DNA from: Thecamonas trahens ATCC 50062
Taxonomy: Eukaryota; Apusozoa; Apusomonadida; Apusomonadidae
DNA length: 35,698 nucleotides
Assembly: GCF_000142905.1 (NCBI RefSeq)
Contig: NW_013657656.1
Coordinates: 80,629-116,326 of the forward strand
Direction of reading: 5' to 3'
Numbering within the stretch: the stretch's first letter is position 1; the number at the start of each line of letters is the position of its first letter. Both the position numbers and the translations under genes were made by a program. Of the stretch, positions 18,101 through 30,088 are shown piece by piece. The notes beneath the pieces were generated by a model that made no database searches, was not told where the DNA came from, and worked only from the letters and a program-made list of their open reading frames with translations.

Positions 18101-18219
18101 TCACTCCCACCATCTGCATCGAGCGCGAACTGCGCTGACGGCTCAAAGACCGGAAGCACCTCTGCCGCCTCTGCCAGCACCGTCTCAAGCGCCATCTTCT
18201 GAGCCGCAATGTCTCCCAT
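15106..18219 (-). CDS. Unrecognised 1037-residue helical/coiled-coil protein
   Basis: This is one uninterrupted frame from ATG 18219 (MGDIAAQKM); a second Met follows at 18195. I do not recognise the family. Visible parts are an N-terminal helical segment (residues about 1-150) with GALPPANVAALDALAKVV, then a Ser/Glu-rich acidic linker (SDSSEYSSSSEDDSP, about residue 200). A Ser/Arg patch (SMRRTSQQAKRLSRSSSF) precedes a short coiled coil near residue 350. A long Ala-rich all-helical region follows, ending in a terminal coiled coil of about 90 residues. The GALPPAN...LDALAKVV segment faintly recalls the C-terminal half of RhoGAP domains, but no arginine-finger region is visible, so I do not rely on it. 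The gene is divergent from the BEACH gene. Confidence 0.7.
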   Translation of the reverse strand: MGDIAAQKMALETVLAEAAEVLPVFEPSAQFALDADGGSESEIAAREVLRRVRRTLPDGKLLRDSVLLFEITASIIDSSGACDQMDALLGALPPANVAALDALAKVVRAAGPRDSPFPAVLAAWLASAADVKPLLLIALAAHRQDISALAGESFASPKPDEVLSPVPPRTSDVVVSNIGSANSSLSRFGNSTARFVVSDSSEYSSSSEDDSPRVAAPPQVAAPKAGSPQPVRLEFSDEEASVGSSCSGCEHEAEQTSPPPAVAAGVAEVAAIEAVCADPPRCAAEEIRPAIAAARMERSDSIESMRRTSQQAKRLSRSSSFLAKYLADARGATSEADSADAELAAATTEIARLQEQNQVLIKQLVAHKLDASAYARAELFSLGVMADAAEEARPLLDLGATATLLSRRVHDLAVALALEPIPQLRASHAVVASLASQFTTDAAAWLAACPFGAARNAAQLLPDRMATACQSLLGIVTVVTSGAGSQVPPQLLETADPSLCDALSAFDAACDDLSAIVAAVQPGADLLALARSVRAAVGRALRTAGCEQGRGTSVGAPSRAAAVARQLARFERASARWAEAASPAAAELALPLHAEVIQLVSGIEAGCGQYATAPSNAVADDIEAMVADLHDAISSLTAVSSVACDSVVDVVRDFTAKLREWKNVSGSELQMWAYMLDSFAERTFRRIEAWAASVAVPGVADALAQHQTLLEGMLSELSLVVGARLHAPDSEQASDHRLEQRVRNIASELEAIVAEVRAASAGGPLVAAVVGLQASVDAQTASVLGRYQVRLAVPQLEAGFAALARFSRQWQLATEDSQVRGLVAASSRLVAARGGVLLSACSEFVANPTPAACQLFESSGRALMATLAALEADVASAPLLGVDEAAPQVVVVPNPAANESVASVLFGSDSMLSGSPSTHDRSIELPGRSPVRSRGGLLLEVESLRATLSHAEAAFASQRDHLVVELNAAIRRHNAALGEEISRTRALKDTLVARIQAEAQRLAAEQVDALRSKIRSELAAEARTRTRERAGQTGGAG

Positions 18220-18523
18220 AGTGACTCTGGCTACCTGTCGACCGCAATCAGGAGCAGATCAACCACGCACTGTAACGCCAGTCGCTCACCCCCTGCCAGT
18301 CGTCCACGCCCCCCAGCCAATCGTCCACGCGTCCCCAGCCAGTCGTCCACGCCCCCCAGCCAGTCACCCCAGTCACATCCACACACCACATGAGTCCCCT
18401 CCATCCCCCTCCATCCCCCCTTCCCTCCTCCCCACCCAGCACCGTACCCCTCCCCGCCGAAGAGCAGTGTGCCACCGAGCACCGCTCTCTCTCCCCCTCC
18501 CCCCCCCCCCCCCCCCCCCGCCC
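18220..18523. promoter_or_regulatory. Divergent promoter region with 21-bp repeats and C21
   Basis: The region is 304 bp. It holds three-plus repeats of about 21 bp (18297-18370) and a 21-C homopolymer (18499-18519) that ends four bases before the BEACH gene ATG. The frame is open through here, but it encodes only Pro/His-rich low-complexity sequence. Confidence 0.65.
18297..18370. repeat. 21-bp minisatellite, three units plus a partial
   Basis: The unit is CAGTCGTCCACGCCCCCCAG plus C. Copies lie at 18297-18317, 18318-18339 (22 bp, diverged) and 18340-18360, followed by a partial CAGTCACCCC. Confidence 0.85.
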
Positions 18524-21500
18524 ATGCTGCACAGACTACGACTGGCGATTGCTCTCTCCGCACCACACTCACGGGCACTTGCTGCACTGCCTGCTCATCC
18601 ACTGACTCGGTCGCAGACACAGGCGGTGGCACTGGCGGAGACTCGGGTCGGCCATGGACAGGACATGCACTCGCCGCTGACACGCCCCACCCTCCGTATC
18701 CTCCACTCTTCGCTCACCGCTGCCACCGCTGCCACCGCTGCCAGTGCCACCACTGCTGGCAATGCGACGGCCCGGGTCGAGCTCTCGCGCTACACACATA
18801 CCTACCTCCTCGCCCTCACCCATGCTTGCCTCGCCCCGACGCAGCCGCTCTACCTCCCGGGCCTTGCTCGCCTGCTTCTGGCGGGTGCTACTTCGGATCC
18901 TCCCTCGCATCAGGCGCATCCGGTCGCGCTCGCTCATCATCTCCCACCGCTGGCTCACATCGTGTCGCCGCGGGCAAAGCGGCTGGCCCCGGCTCCCATC
19001 CCGGTCAACCTCCTCGAGGCCATGGACAAGCCGCAGCTCGCCCTCGCCACCCTCGCCGCCTACGGCGCTGCCCTCGTCGGCTCTTCGCGTCCAGCCTCAC
19101 ACGCCTTTCTTGCCGAGGTCCTCGACATCGACATTCTCTCCTGCCTCTTCCGCGCCCTCCGCGACTGTACCAGGCCAGAACTCGAGCCGCACGCCGCCCT
19201 CCTTGTTCGCGTCCTCGCCGTCGTTATTCGCGCCGCCACCCTCGACGTCACCAGCCTCTCGGCACTCTGCAACGCACTGCCATTCAACGCGTTTCTCCAG
19301 CTCGCCGCCGCTCCCGACCTCCCGCCCGCCATTAGTGTCGAGCTGTGGCAGCTGCTTTGCGTCCTCCTATACCGCGCCACGCCGCTCGACCCCGCGCTCC
19401 TCTCATCTTTTTACAACCTTGGTGGCGACGATGCCCTTGCCACCGCCATCATCGGCCTCGAGACCCGCGACACCGCAGCTGTCAACGCTCTTATCACGGG
19501 CGCCCGTCTGCTCTGCTTTCTCTCGCCCTCTCTCGCCGCCACGCCAGCGTCCACCCCGTCGTCGTCACCCGCCGGCGCCGACGACTCGCTCTCGCTGCTC
19601 ACCAGCCCGCTCGCCGACTCGGTCTTCTCGCCGGCTTTCAAACGCGCTTGCACCATCGTCTCTACCTCGCCCATATCCACCCTCCTCGACGTCTTTGTCT
19701 CGGCCTCCCGTGTCGAGACCAAGCTCGACGTCCTTCGCTCGCTCGAGCTGCTCTGGGTTGACAACCCCACCAACTACGCCCTCCTCGGCGCCCTGGCTCC
19801 GTTTGACACCTTTTTGCAGTACTCGACCTTCCACAAGCTTCATCTCGAGCTGCAATACGCCATCCTCTCCGCCCTCACCCGTCTGGTCCTCTCGTCGGGC
19901 CTCCCGCTCCGCAACGAGCTCGCCCATCTGGTTGCACTCCTTGCGCCCGACACGCCCGACATATCCCCGCCGTCAGCCCTCATTCTTGCCCACCACATCC
20001 GCTACATGCTCCACCACGCGCCGCCGGCCATCAACCTCCGCCGCCGGCTCCGTGCCGCCGGAATGGTCGACCTCCTTGTCGCTCTCACCGCTGCCCTTGA
20101 CTCGCCGTCATCGCGCCCGCGCCCGCTACTCGCCATCAAGGACTCGTACCAGCATGCCTTCATCTCCATGCTCCTCACCTCGTTTGAAGACCTGGTCGCG
20201 TCTCCGAACCACTCGGACTTTCTCGCTCCGCTCCCCACGGCGACCCCAACACCAACCGCCATCCTTACCCTCGCTGCCCGCCGCCTCCCAGCCTCGAGCT
20301 ACTACCCGATCACCCGTAACTTGCTCGGTCTCTCCTCATCATACGCCTCGTCCACAGCCTCAACGTATCGAACCCGCGCGGATGTCCACTACGGTGTCTG
20401 TGCCTCGCTCCTCGCTCTCGTGGACATCTTTCTCTCCACCAAGCCCGCCACAGCCCAGCCGCTCCGCGCCGCCTTTGTCGCTGCTGCAGGCCTGCCCAAG
20501 CTCTACCGCGTCGTCGCCGACGCCCGCCTTCGTCCGCACGCCCTCGGCATTCTTGCCACGCTAGGCTCCGAGGACAGCGCCCAGGACTGGCGCATCGTCC
20601 CCGATCTCATCGCCGTCGTCCGTGCCGTCCACCCGCGCAACGTCGCCCGGCCCACCGCCCTTAGCCTCCAGCACGACGTCCTGCGCGTCCTCGCCTCCAT
20701 CCTTTGCGCAAACCCGGCAGCCAAGATCCCGTTCCAGACCGGCGACGGCTTCCGCTGGTCCATTGGCGTTCTCGACACCCTTGCCAAGGCGTACCCCACG
20801 CCAGACACTCTCCCGGTCGCCCCGCGCAAGCTCTTTGACTTTGTCCGCACCCTCCTCGAACTCAACGCCATCGCCATCCACAACTCTCGCGACAACGCAG
20901 AGTACTTTGCCACCTCGATCACCTTTGACGCCCTCGTCAATGTCCTCTCCTCTTCGCGCCTCTTCCTCGCCTCGGACTTTACTCTCGTCCTCTTCGAGCT
21001 GGTCATCGAGCTTGGCCTCGCAGGAACCTGGCCGCCATCCTCATGCTCCGCTCACTCACTCATCGCCTTTCGCTCACTCCCGCAGCGCCTCCGCCTTCGC
21101 GGCCTCCAGCTCGCCATCGCCGTCGCCGAGCCATCGGCCGCCACTCCGCCTGCCGCCGCTCCAACCCCGCTGGCGCGCTCGCTCTTCCCAGACTCCCAGC
21201 GCCCGCCAACGCCGGATCTCGACTCGGACTCGGACTCGTTTGTCACGCCGGCCTCGTCGCCTCCCGCCTCGCCTCCCGCCTCGCCGCCTGACTCGCCGCA
21301 CATCAGCTCGCCGCGCTCCATCTTTCCTCCTCGCGCCGCCGCACCCGACGCCGACTTTCTCCTCCCGCCCAAGCTCCGCGCCCGCGAGCGCCACCCGCCG
21401 TCTCCGGTCCCTCTGTTTTCGGTCTCCTCGCCGCCAGACTCGCCGCTCTACCGTCTTCACAACTCGACTGCCCCATTCTCGGCCTCGTTCCGGGCGCTCG

Positions 21501-24500
21501 CCCGTCCGCCGTGTCCAAGAACGCAACCAGCCTCACGCGCCATCCTCCGCTCACCGCAACAGCGCCTCTCCGGCTCCATCCGCTCCTCGTCATCACTCTC
21601 GCTCCTCGAGGATCTCCCACACGCCCAGGCTGACATTGTCTCGGAAGTCTCGTCCGAGCTCGAGCTTACCCTCGCCGATCCCACCTGCCGCACTCTCTTT
21701 GCAGACTATCTCGCTACCACCCGCTCGCTCAATGAGCTGCGCTTCCACGACGCCGTCCAGGCTCTGTCTGCCAAACGGGCTGCTAGTGCGCCCGACGGCT
21801 CGCTCGCCACCGCTGCCCTCGGCCTTGTCGCCACCTACGTTGACGACTCGCACAGCTCATCTCCCAGCGACGCCGACGACGCCCCACTCTACCTTGCTCC
21901 CGAACTTGCCGACACCATCCGAGCCGCAGCCGACGCCCTTGCCCGCTCGCTTTCACGCGCCTCTTCACCGACTTCGCCGCTCCGCTCGCCGGACTCGACC
22001 TCGGCCTCGCCCTTCCCTCCTGCGCCCGCAGCTGTTGCGGCCATGTCGGACATGGCAACGTCGGATGTCTTTGACCTCGATCTTGATGCCGAGCTCCTTG
22101 CTCGCGTCGCCCCATCCTCGCCAGCTGCGGCCGCCCCGCCAACGCACGATGCGAGTCCTGTCACGTCGCCCACCCGCCTCCGCGCGCCGGCGCTCCTCTC
22201 ACCCCTGCTCAACGCGCTCGACGCAGCCGCAGACGCCATCTTTGTCCAGCTCGCCTACACTCACCGATTCTTCCTTCGACAGCTTGGCCGCGAAGAATTG
22301 TACCTCTTTGAGCTGGCCCACTGCCGCGAGTGCTCGCGTGACATGGCCGTCGTCCTCCCTGCCGCCTTTACCGCCGTCGTCCGCCTCGCCGCTTCGGCCG
22401 TCGCTCTTGACCTCGGCCTCGGAAACCAGATCGCTTACCACGTGCTCCACCTTGTTACCTTTCTCATCGGCGCCTTTCCTGCAAACGTCTACGCCCTCGG
22501 TGAGGCCGACCTCCTTGGTACGGTCCTGGCTGAGTTTGGCGGCATCCTTATCGACGCCAACTCACCTCTCCAGCCGCTGGTCCTTGACCTCGTCGTTGCC
22601 CTCGCCGCCTTTCGTTGCACTGTTGTCAACCTGCAAGAGTTCATGGTTCTTCTCCATCCGCGTTTCGACCCACCGCACAACGTCTACGAGGCTCTGCTCT
22701 ACCTTTCGGCACTCCCGCCGCGTCTCGACCACGCCGCCTTCTTCCCGCACGCCGCCAACGCCACACCCCGCCCGCTGCCCATTGACCCGCTCATCGCCGC
22801 GAATCCACTGCTGCCCTCACACGGCGTCGCGCTTCGTTCGCTGGCCACAACCTCCTGGCCGCCCTCCCGCGGCTTCACCCTCTCCATCTGGTTCCAGCCC
22901 GACGGCCCGAGCCCGCACGCCTTTGACATCGGCCGCATCTCGCTCGATACCTCGGCTACCCCGACGCCCCGCGCCCGTACGCACTCTCACTCGCCATCCG
23001 CGGCGAGTCGCTTATCCTCGTCTACGAGCAGGAGCCCCCGGCCTCGCGCAAGCAGCGCATGCGTGACGACGCCGCGGCCTCCGCCGCCACAGAGACGCCG
23101 CCTCCAGAGCCTGCCGCTCACCCCAGGATCCCGACCTCGCTGCCGGACTCGTTCCGCCGCCTACACTCGGTCACGCCCGACTCGTCTCCGCTCGCCGACA
23201 CCCTTGACGATCTGCCGTCGCCGTCGTCGGCCTCTGGGACCGACTCTCCCGAAATGCTCGTCCGCACTAGCTCGGGCTCGTATCCGATCCCCATCCGTGT
23301 CGGTCGCTCACGTCCGCTGCCCGAGCCCGTGGACCGCGGCGCACCCGCCGTCCCGCCGCGGGCGTCGTCGGCTACCCCGCCGCCCTCGGCGTCGTCCTCA
23401 GCCGCCGCTCCGCGGCGAGTGCTCGTCAACCTCGGTCCGCTCACCCCGTACGCCCCGCACCACCTCATCATTTGCCACGTCCGTGCCTCCAAGGGTTCAC
23501 CGCTCGGCAACCTGCTCGTCTACCTCGATGGCAAGCTTGTTGCGCGCCAGTTCTCGACCTTCCTCCCACCGCCTGTCCGCGGCCACATTCTCGGTGACAT
23601 GCATCCGTTGATTCCAGCTTCACCGGCGCTAGCGGCGTCCGCCCCGGCGTCACCGACCCCATGGCTCCTCGGCAACATGAACTTGCTCAAGAATGTCGCG
23701 CTCGACGCCGCAGAAGCCCTCATGCTCTACGCCCAAGGCTCCGGCCCGTGCTCATCGCTCATCGGCGTCGCCACCGTCTCGCTGCGCTCGTTTGAGTTTG
23801 CCGCGCCCGAATGGCTCGACTACGCCGCCACCCACGACCTGCTCGGTCCCGGCGAGCGGCTTCGCGTCCGCGCCCTCCTCCGTGCACTCTGCCCGGAGCA
23901 GTCGGGCTTTGAGACTCGGCAGCTGCTATTTCCGGCCTCGACCGGAAGCCGCCAAGACGCCCGCTCCGAGTCGGTCTTCCGCCGCCCCTTCTCGCTGGCA
24001 TCATCGTTTGCTTCGTCGCTGGCCGCCACGCTCGCCTCGTCACCGTCTACTGCTTTCGACGCGCCGCGGACTGTTCGCATGCTTGACGACGACATCGATG
24101 ATGCGTTCCTCGGCCTCGAGCCGGGCGCTCCCCTCCCACCGGACGCCCTGCCCACCCTTGAAGGTCTTCGCTCGTCCATTATTTTTGTTCTCAACGTCGG
24201 CCGCGGGGTCGTCACCCACGGCGCTGCTGTCTCAGGTTCCTCGGGCTCGGGCTCGAAGGATGCCGCCTTTGCCGGCTCGGTCTCGGGCGCCGGACCGTCG
24301 GCGGCAGCATCGTCATCGTCGGCCGCACCCGTCGCCCTCTATCCGACCGCTACCTGGATGGGCGGCTCAATCTCGCACGTCTCGGAGAACGTCCGCGACA
24401 ACCTGTATGCATGCGGCGGCATGGACTCGGTCCTGTACATGGCTGCGCTCTCAGTCTCGGGCCCACCCGAGCTGCAGCACCTGGTTCTTGCCCTCTTTCC

Positions 24501-27500
24501 GCCGCTTATCGGGCCCGCGTACTCGCCCAACGCCCACCGCATGTCGGCGCTCGGCGGCTACGAGCTTCTTGGCTACATGCTCCGTGCGCCCGACTACACG
24601 CTGGACATCACGACGGCCATGATCATGTTTGAGCTCTCAGGCCTGCGCAAGCTCCATCTAGCGCTGCGGCCGCATCCCATCACACTGCGCCCGGCCCACC
24701 TGCTCGAGCACAACATCGAGCCCATTTCGGGCTCGTCATTTGACTTTGTCTACGGTGGCGGCGTGCTTGCCAACGTCGACGCTGCGCTCGCCACCCTCCT
24801 TGACTGGCGGGTGTGGAAGCGGGCACCACCGCGGGTCCAGACCTTTGTCTGGGAGTCGTTTGTGACGCTCCTCGCACCGGGCTCAGCCACGCCCGAGACT
24901 GCTTCCGGCCGTGCCCGCCTCCGCCACTGCCGGACCAACCTGCAGCTGCTGCGGGCGATTGGCCTCTTTGAGCGGCTTCTTGTCATGATCCAGCTCGATC
25001 CCGAGTTTCCAGAGGGCCATATGCCGTACATCATTCAGCTCCTTCGCGCGCTGGTCTCCTCGCCGCCACGGAGCTACGAGCTGCAGCTCCTTATCCAGTT
25101 CCTTGTCCGGACCCATCCTGTCTCGCGGGCTTCACAGCAGCGCGTCGCAGTCCCGCGCCCGGTCTCTTCTAGCTCGCTGCTGGACTTTGAGCTCCTCTCG
25201 CGCTCGTTCAACGCCAACCACGACTCGTCGTTTGCCGCTGACTCAACCGTCGACGGCGCATCGACCTCGGTTTCGTCGTCCTCGGTCGAGCTCCCGTCTG
25301 TCCGCCTCGCGCTCCTCTACTTTCTCGTCGAGATTGTCACCACTCTCCCCGACCCGGCGTTGGTTGAACTGGCGACCGACTCGCTTTCGGCACTCGTCCT
25401 TGTCCAGCTGGCGCAGCACCCATGCTCCTACACCCGGGTCTGCCTGCTGCAGATCATCGACCGCTACCTCGGCGTGCCAAGCCTGGCTGCGGCCTTTGTC
25501 GCCTCGGCAGGCTTTGACCTTCTCGGCTCGCAGCTGGCAACCCACCCAGCGACGCGGCTTGTTGTCGACGCGCTGTTTGCAGTCATGCAAGGCTCTACCG
25601 AGCCGGCCAACGTTTCTCGCCAGCCTGGCCAAAGCTCAGAATCCGGCGCCGATGCGTCCTGCTCTCGCGCTCTGCCACACCCGCACTGCGTCCGCACCCT
25701 CCTCCGCGTCGCCGGCAACTGCTGGGACGACACCGTGCTCCGCCACGCTACCATCCGCCGCCTCCACTACTCGGTCTTTGAAGCGTCCCTGGCAAACAAG
25801 GAGGCGCTCGTCGCTGCAGGCCTTGTCCGCGAGCTCGTGGCTCTCCTCGCCACTGCACTCGCCGAGGATGTGGTTGACACCGTGTTTGAAGGCGACATCA
25901 TTGTCTTCCTTGCTGCCATCGCCGTCTACGGCTGTGGCCTTAAGAGCGGAGACAATGAGCTTGTGCTCAGCGTTGTCACCGGGCTCGGCACGCTCTCTGG
26001 CGTCTCGGCGCTCAAAATCCGCCAGGTCCAGCAGCGGACCCTCCACATGGCGCTTGCAGCCTACCATGAGACGTGGGCGCAGCATGATTTAGGCTCGCGA
26101 TCGACGCTTGCAACGCTTGCTGCGCTCGCGCGGTGTATTGTTGACTCGGTCGTGGCGTACTCGCCCGAGTCACCGGGTGTTCATTCCCAGACCGTCGAGC
26201 CGGAGCCTGACACCGCACGGCATGTTGAAGCGCACTCGATCGAGTTTGACCTTGTTGTCTTTGTGGTCAACCTCCTTGTTGACCTGCGTCCGCATGCGCG
26301 GGCGGCGTCGTCGGCGACAGCGCGCGCTCTTGACGACGCGCTGGCCTCCCTTCTCCTCTGGGTCTTCCAGCGGTTCCATGCGCACGCTCTCGACGAGTCT
26401 GCTGAGGAGATGCGCATTGGTCTGCAGGCTGCGCTGGAGGCTGCCGAGGTTGCCCGGAGCCGGACAGAGTCGACGTCAAGCGCGCCGCCGACTGCAGCCG
26501 AGACTGCCATTCTGACGCTGCGGCCCGAGCTGACGGTCGAGGCCGCGTCGGCGACCAAGTCCAGAGATCCGTTCGCGACCTCGAGCGCGGCGAGCGCCGA
26601 GATGATCGAGGAGGCGCGGGCGTCGTCGGCGTCGTCGTCGCGGGCGACGTCGCCGTTTGGCACGCTTATCTCTGAAGAGTTCAGCGAGTCGAGCCAGACC
26701 TTCCAGCACGCGGTGGCGCTCGCCGAGGCGCTGGCACGTCAGGTGCCGTCTGCAGTTGTGGCGGCGTTTGCTGCCGAAAAGGCCTTTCTCATCCGGTTTG
26801 TCCTCTACACCCAGCCGATGCTTCGGCGCGTCGGGGTGGCGTCGGCCGTTGAGCGGCATTGGCTCGCCATTGCCGAGCACCACTTTTCGACGCTTGGCCT
26901 CATCATCAAGTGTGACATCTCAGCTGACCTCGAGCTGTCGACGCCTGCTGGCGTCCGCGCGCTACAAGCGCTCCTGCACACCGTCGAGGGCATCCGTCGA
27001 CCGTCGGACGTCTTTCTGCAGGCGACAATGCGGCAGGCACGGATTGCCGAGGCCGACGCTGCGGCGGTGCGTGACGCGGCAGCGGCGGCGTACACCGCCA
27101 ACTTGGCGGCGGCAACTGCCGAGTGTGCAGCTGATGAGTCGGCGGCGTCGCGGACATGGGCCGCAGCGTGCAACGCGTTTCTCACCTCGCAGGTCGAGCT
27201 CAACAAGCCGGTCATGGGTATGGTCCAGCACCTGGCGGAGCAGGACTACGCGGCCCGCAAGCGATGGCGCGGCCTGTGCCAAGACCTGACCCACGAGCGC
27301 GGCCCGTGGCACGTGACCGACGACGAGGTCCGTGTTTGGCTCGGCGAGTCGGACTCGGACGACGGGGGCCAAGACTCGCGGAGCAAGGCCGATCCGCACG
27401 GCGTGGCCGCAACGCCGGGCCGCGAGTCACAGGCGTCGGCGTCGGTCCGCCGCGCGCGGGCGCGGGCGACGTCTGAGCGGTTTGCCTCTGGCCGGCACGT

Positions 27501-30003
27501 GGTGTACGCACTCAACCCGACCGAGTCGGCGGCTCGGCTGCGGGTCCGACTCCAGCCTATCCCACCGCCGCTCATGTTTGTTGACTGGCTCTCGGCACCC
27601 GTGGCCGAGGAGGAGGCCGACAAGCGGAGCGGATCGATGCTTGCACTGGCGGACGGCGAGCGGCTGCAGCATCTCTTCCGGTGTGTGCGGATCACGCCGG
27701 CGCGCAAGGTCGACGGCGAGCTGCTGGTTGGCTCCTCGTCGGGCTACTTTATCCCCGACAAGCACCAGGGCGACGACAGCGCCGGCGGTGCCTCGGTCGC
27801 CCCGCTCGGCTCGGGCCTCGGTAACAGCCACCTCGCACAGCTGTTCGAGGTGGCACTAGTGGTGGAAAACCTCGAGTTTGAGTACGTCGACGTCAAGGAA
27901 GTCCACAAGCGGCGGTATCTGCTGAAGAACTGCGCGCTGGAGATCTTTCTCCTCACCGGCACGACGATGTTGTTTGCGTTCGAGTCGGAGCGGATCCGTG
28001 ACGAGGCGTACAAGGCGTTTCTCAAGTCGGAGCTTCCGAACCGCATCGACTACGAATCGTCGATGTCGGGCTCGCTCATCCGCAAGTCGGTCCTTGACAA
28101 GTGGCGTTCGGGCAAGGTCTCCAACTTTGACTACCTCATGCACCTCAACACGCTTGCTGGGCGGTCGTTCAACGACCTGACCCAGTATCCAGTCTTTCCG
28201 TTTGTCCTTGCACAATATGGCGCGGCAGAGCTTGACTTGTCGGATCCTGCGTCGTTCCGTGACTTTGCCGCGCCGATGGGCGCACAGGACCCGGGACGGC
28301 TGGCCAAGTTTGAGGCCAAGTTTGAGGCGCTGCAGCAGATGCACGCCGAGGCGCCCGACGACGCACCCGAGCCGTACTACTACGGCTCGCACTACTCGAA
28401 CATCGGGTCCGTCCTCCACTTTCTTGTCCGGGTCGAGCCGTTCACCCAGTTCTTCATCCAGTTTCAAGGCGGGTGCTTTGACCTCCCTGACCGCACTTTC
28501 CACTCTGTGGCCCACACATGGCGGCTCTCGTCGTCGATCTCGACGTCGGACGTCAAGGAACTTATTCCAGAGTTCTACTATTTTCCAGAGGCGCTCATCA
28601 ACCTCAACGCGTGCAACTTTGGGCGGAAGCAAGACGGGACGCCTGTTGACTCGGTGGAGCTCCCGCCGTGGGCGCGCGGCTCGGCGCGGACGTTTGTACG
28701 GCGGATGCGCGAGGCGCTCGAGTCTGAGTACGTGTCGGACCACCTGCACGAGTGGATCGACCTCATCTTTGGCTTCAAGCAGCGAGGCGAGGCGGCGTTA
28801 GTGGCCAAGAACGTCTTCTACCCGCTCACCTACGAGGGCGCCGTTGACATTGACGCCATCGACGACGAGATCCAGCGTGTGGCCACCATTACGCAAATCT
28901 CCAACTACGGTCAGACGCCGACGCAGCTGTTCTCTAAGCCACATCCTGCGCGGTCGTCGTCGTGGCGGTCGTCGGGCTGGCTCTTTGCCGACCACGTGTT
29001 CCTCCCGGATGTGGTACTCGGAGCAACGGTGGTCCGCGGGCTAGCGGCACGGGTGGCGGTTGGCATGATCGCGCCGCAGCCCGGAGCGCCGTCTGCGGCG
29101 CCGGTGGTCATGGGCGCGTCGCGAGTTGCCATTCCACCGCAACTCTCCAAAATGGTCTCGTACGGGCACTGGGACTCGACGTTCCGGTTGACGGCGATCG
29201 AGTCTGGGCGACAACTTGCGGTGGTGCCGCCGCTGTACGCGGGTGACGAGATTGTGGTGGCCATTGCGCCGGAGCTTGGCGAGCGGTACTCGGCGTCGAA
29301 CCCGGGGCTTGTGGTGACCGGCTCAAGCTCGGGCGTGGTCCGGGTGTGGACTCTGACGCAGGTGTCGGACAAGGCGTGCGACATGGTGGAGGCCGGCGTG
29401 CTCGTGGGTCACGAGGGGGCAGTGCTCTCGATGGCGGCGTCAGTCGACTTTGGAGTTATAGTCTCGGGCTCGATGGATGGCTCGGTCATTGTGTGGGACC
29501 TCAACACGCTGCGCTACGTGATGTCGATGGACGTGCCGGGCTACGCACGGGCACTGGCGGTTTCCAAGACCAACGCAGATGTGGCGGTGGCGTCGTCAGG
29601 CTCGGGCGAGGCACTCTCGCTCTACACCATCAACGGAGCACAGGTGGCGCGGGTCAAACCACACGCCGCGATTACGTGTGTCGACTTTACCTCGGGCTGC
29701 GAGGGCGAGGTTGTCAACGTGGTGGTCGGCGGCACGCTCGACGGCTCGGTGCTCATGTGGTCGACCGAGGATCTGAGCCTCGTCCGGTCACTGACGGCGA
29801 CACCGCACATGGCGCCAATTACAGCGCTTGCCATTGTCGGCGCTGGGCTCAAGGTTTACACTGGGGACGCAGACGGCGTGGTGGTCATGTGGCAGGCGGT
29901 GAAGGGCAAGGCAGCGGCCGATGCCGTCGCCGAGTCTGCAGCGTTTGTCCATCCAGACTCGGAGGCCGCCGCAGTGGCCGACGCCGTGTCGGCCGTGTTG
30001 TGA
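18524..30003 (+). CDS. Giant BEACH/WD40 protein, WDFY3 (ALFY)-like
   Basis: The protein is predicted at about 3,825 residues. BEACH proteins are scaffolds in membrane traffic and autophagy. Order: an armadillo-like helical N-terminal half (residues to about 1400, with Ser/Pro-rich inserts); a ConA/LamG-like domain (about 1435-1740; GFTLSIWFQPDG, LLVYLDGKLVARQF, WLLGNMN) split by a Ser/Pro insert; more helical repeats; a PH-BEACH domain (about 3030-3180; RRYLLKNCALEIFLL, LFAFES); BEACH (about 3190-3470; NFDYLMHLNTLAGRSFNDL, QYPVFPFVLAQY, PFTQFFIQFQGG, VKELIPEFYYFPE, HEWIDLIFGFKQRG); and WD40 repeats (about 3540-3800). MGAQ and KELIPEFYY favour the WDFY3/LvsA branch. The C-terminal FYVE finger of animal WDFY3 is absent. 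The frame shifts by one near 22967-22970 (a C4 run); one extra C would join the frames as ...SLDTSATPTP...RPYALSLAIRG. ATG 18524 is preferred; ATG 18665 is possible. Confidence 0.92.
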
Positions 30004-30088
30004 GGTGTTTACCCTTGCCGGTCGGCGTGGCCGCGCCGCGCTCATCAACGCGTACGCGCTCTACGCTGACGCGAGCCCACGCCCCGCC

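Noticed and set aside
18209-18523. N-terminal extension of the BEACH protein
   Set aside because: It covers the divergent promoter, the 21-bp repeats and the C21 run, and reads as Pro/His low complexity.
20622-23066. 814-codon ORF inside the BEACH gene in another frame
   Set aside because: Ser/Pro/Arg shadow; the overlapping frame holds conserved helical and ConA-like sequence.
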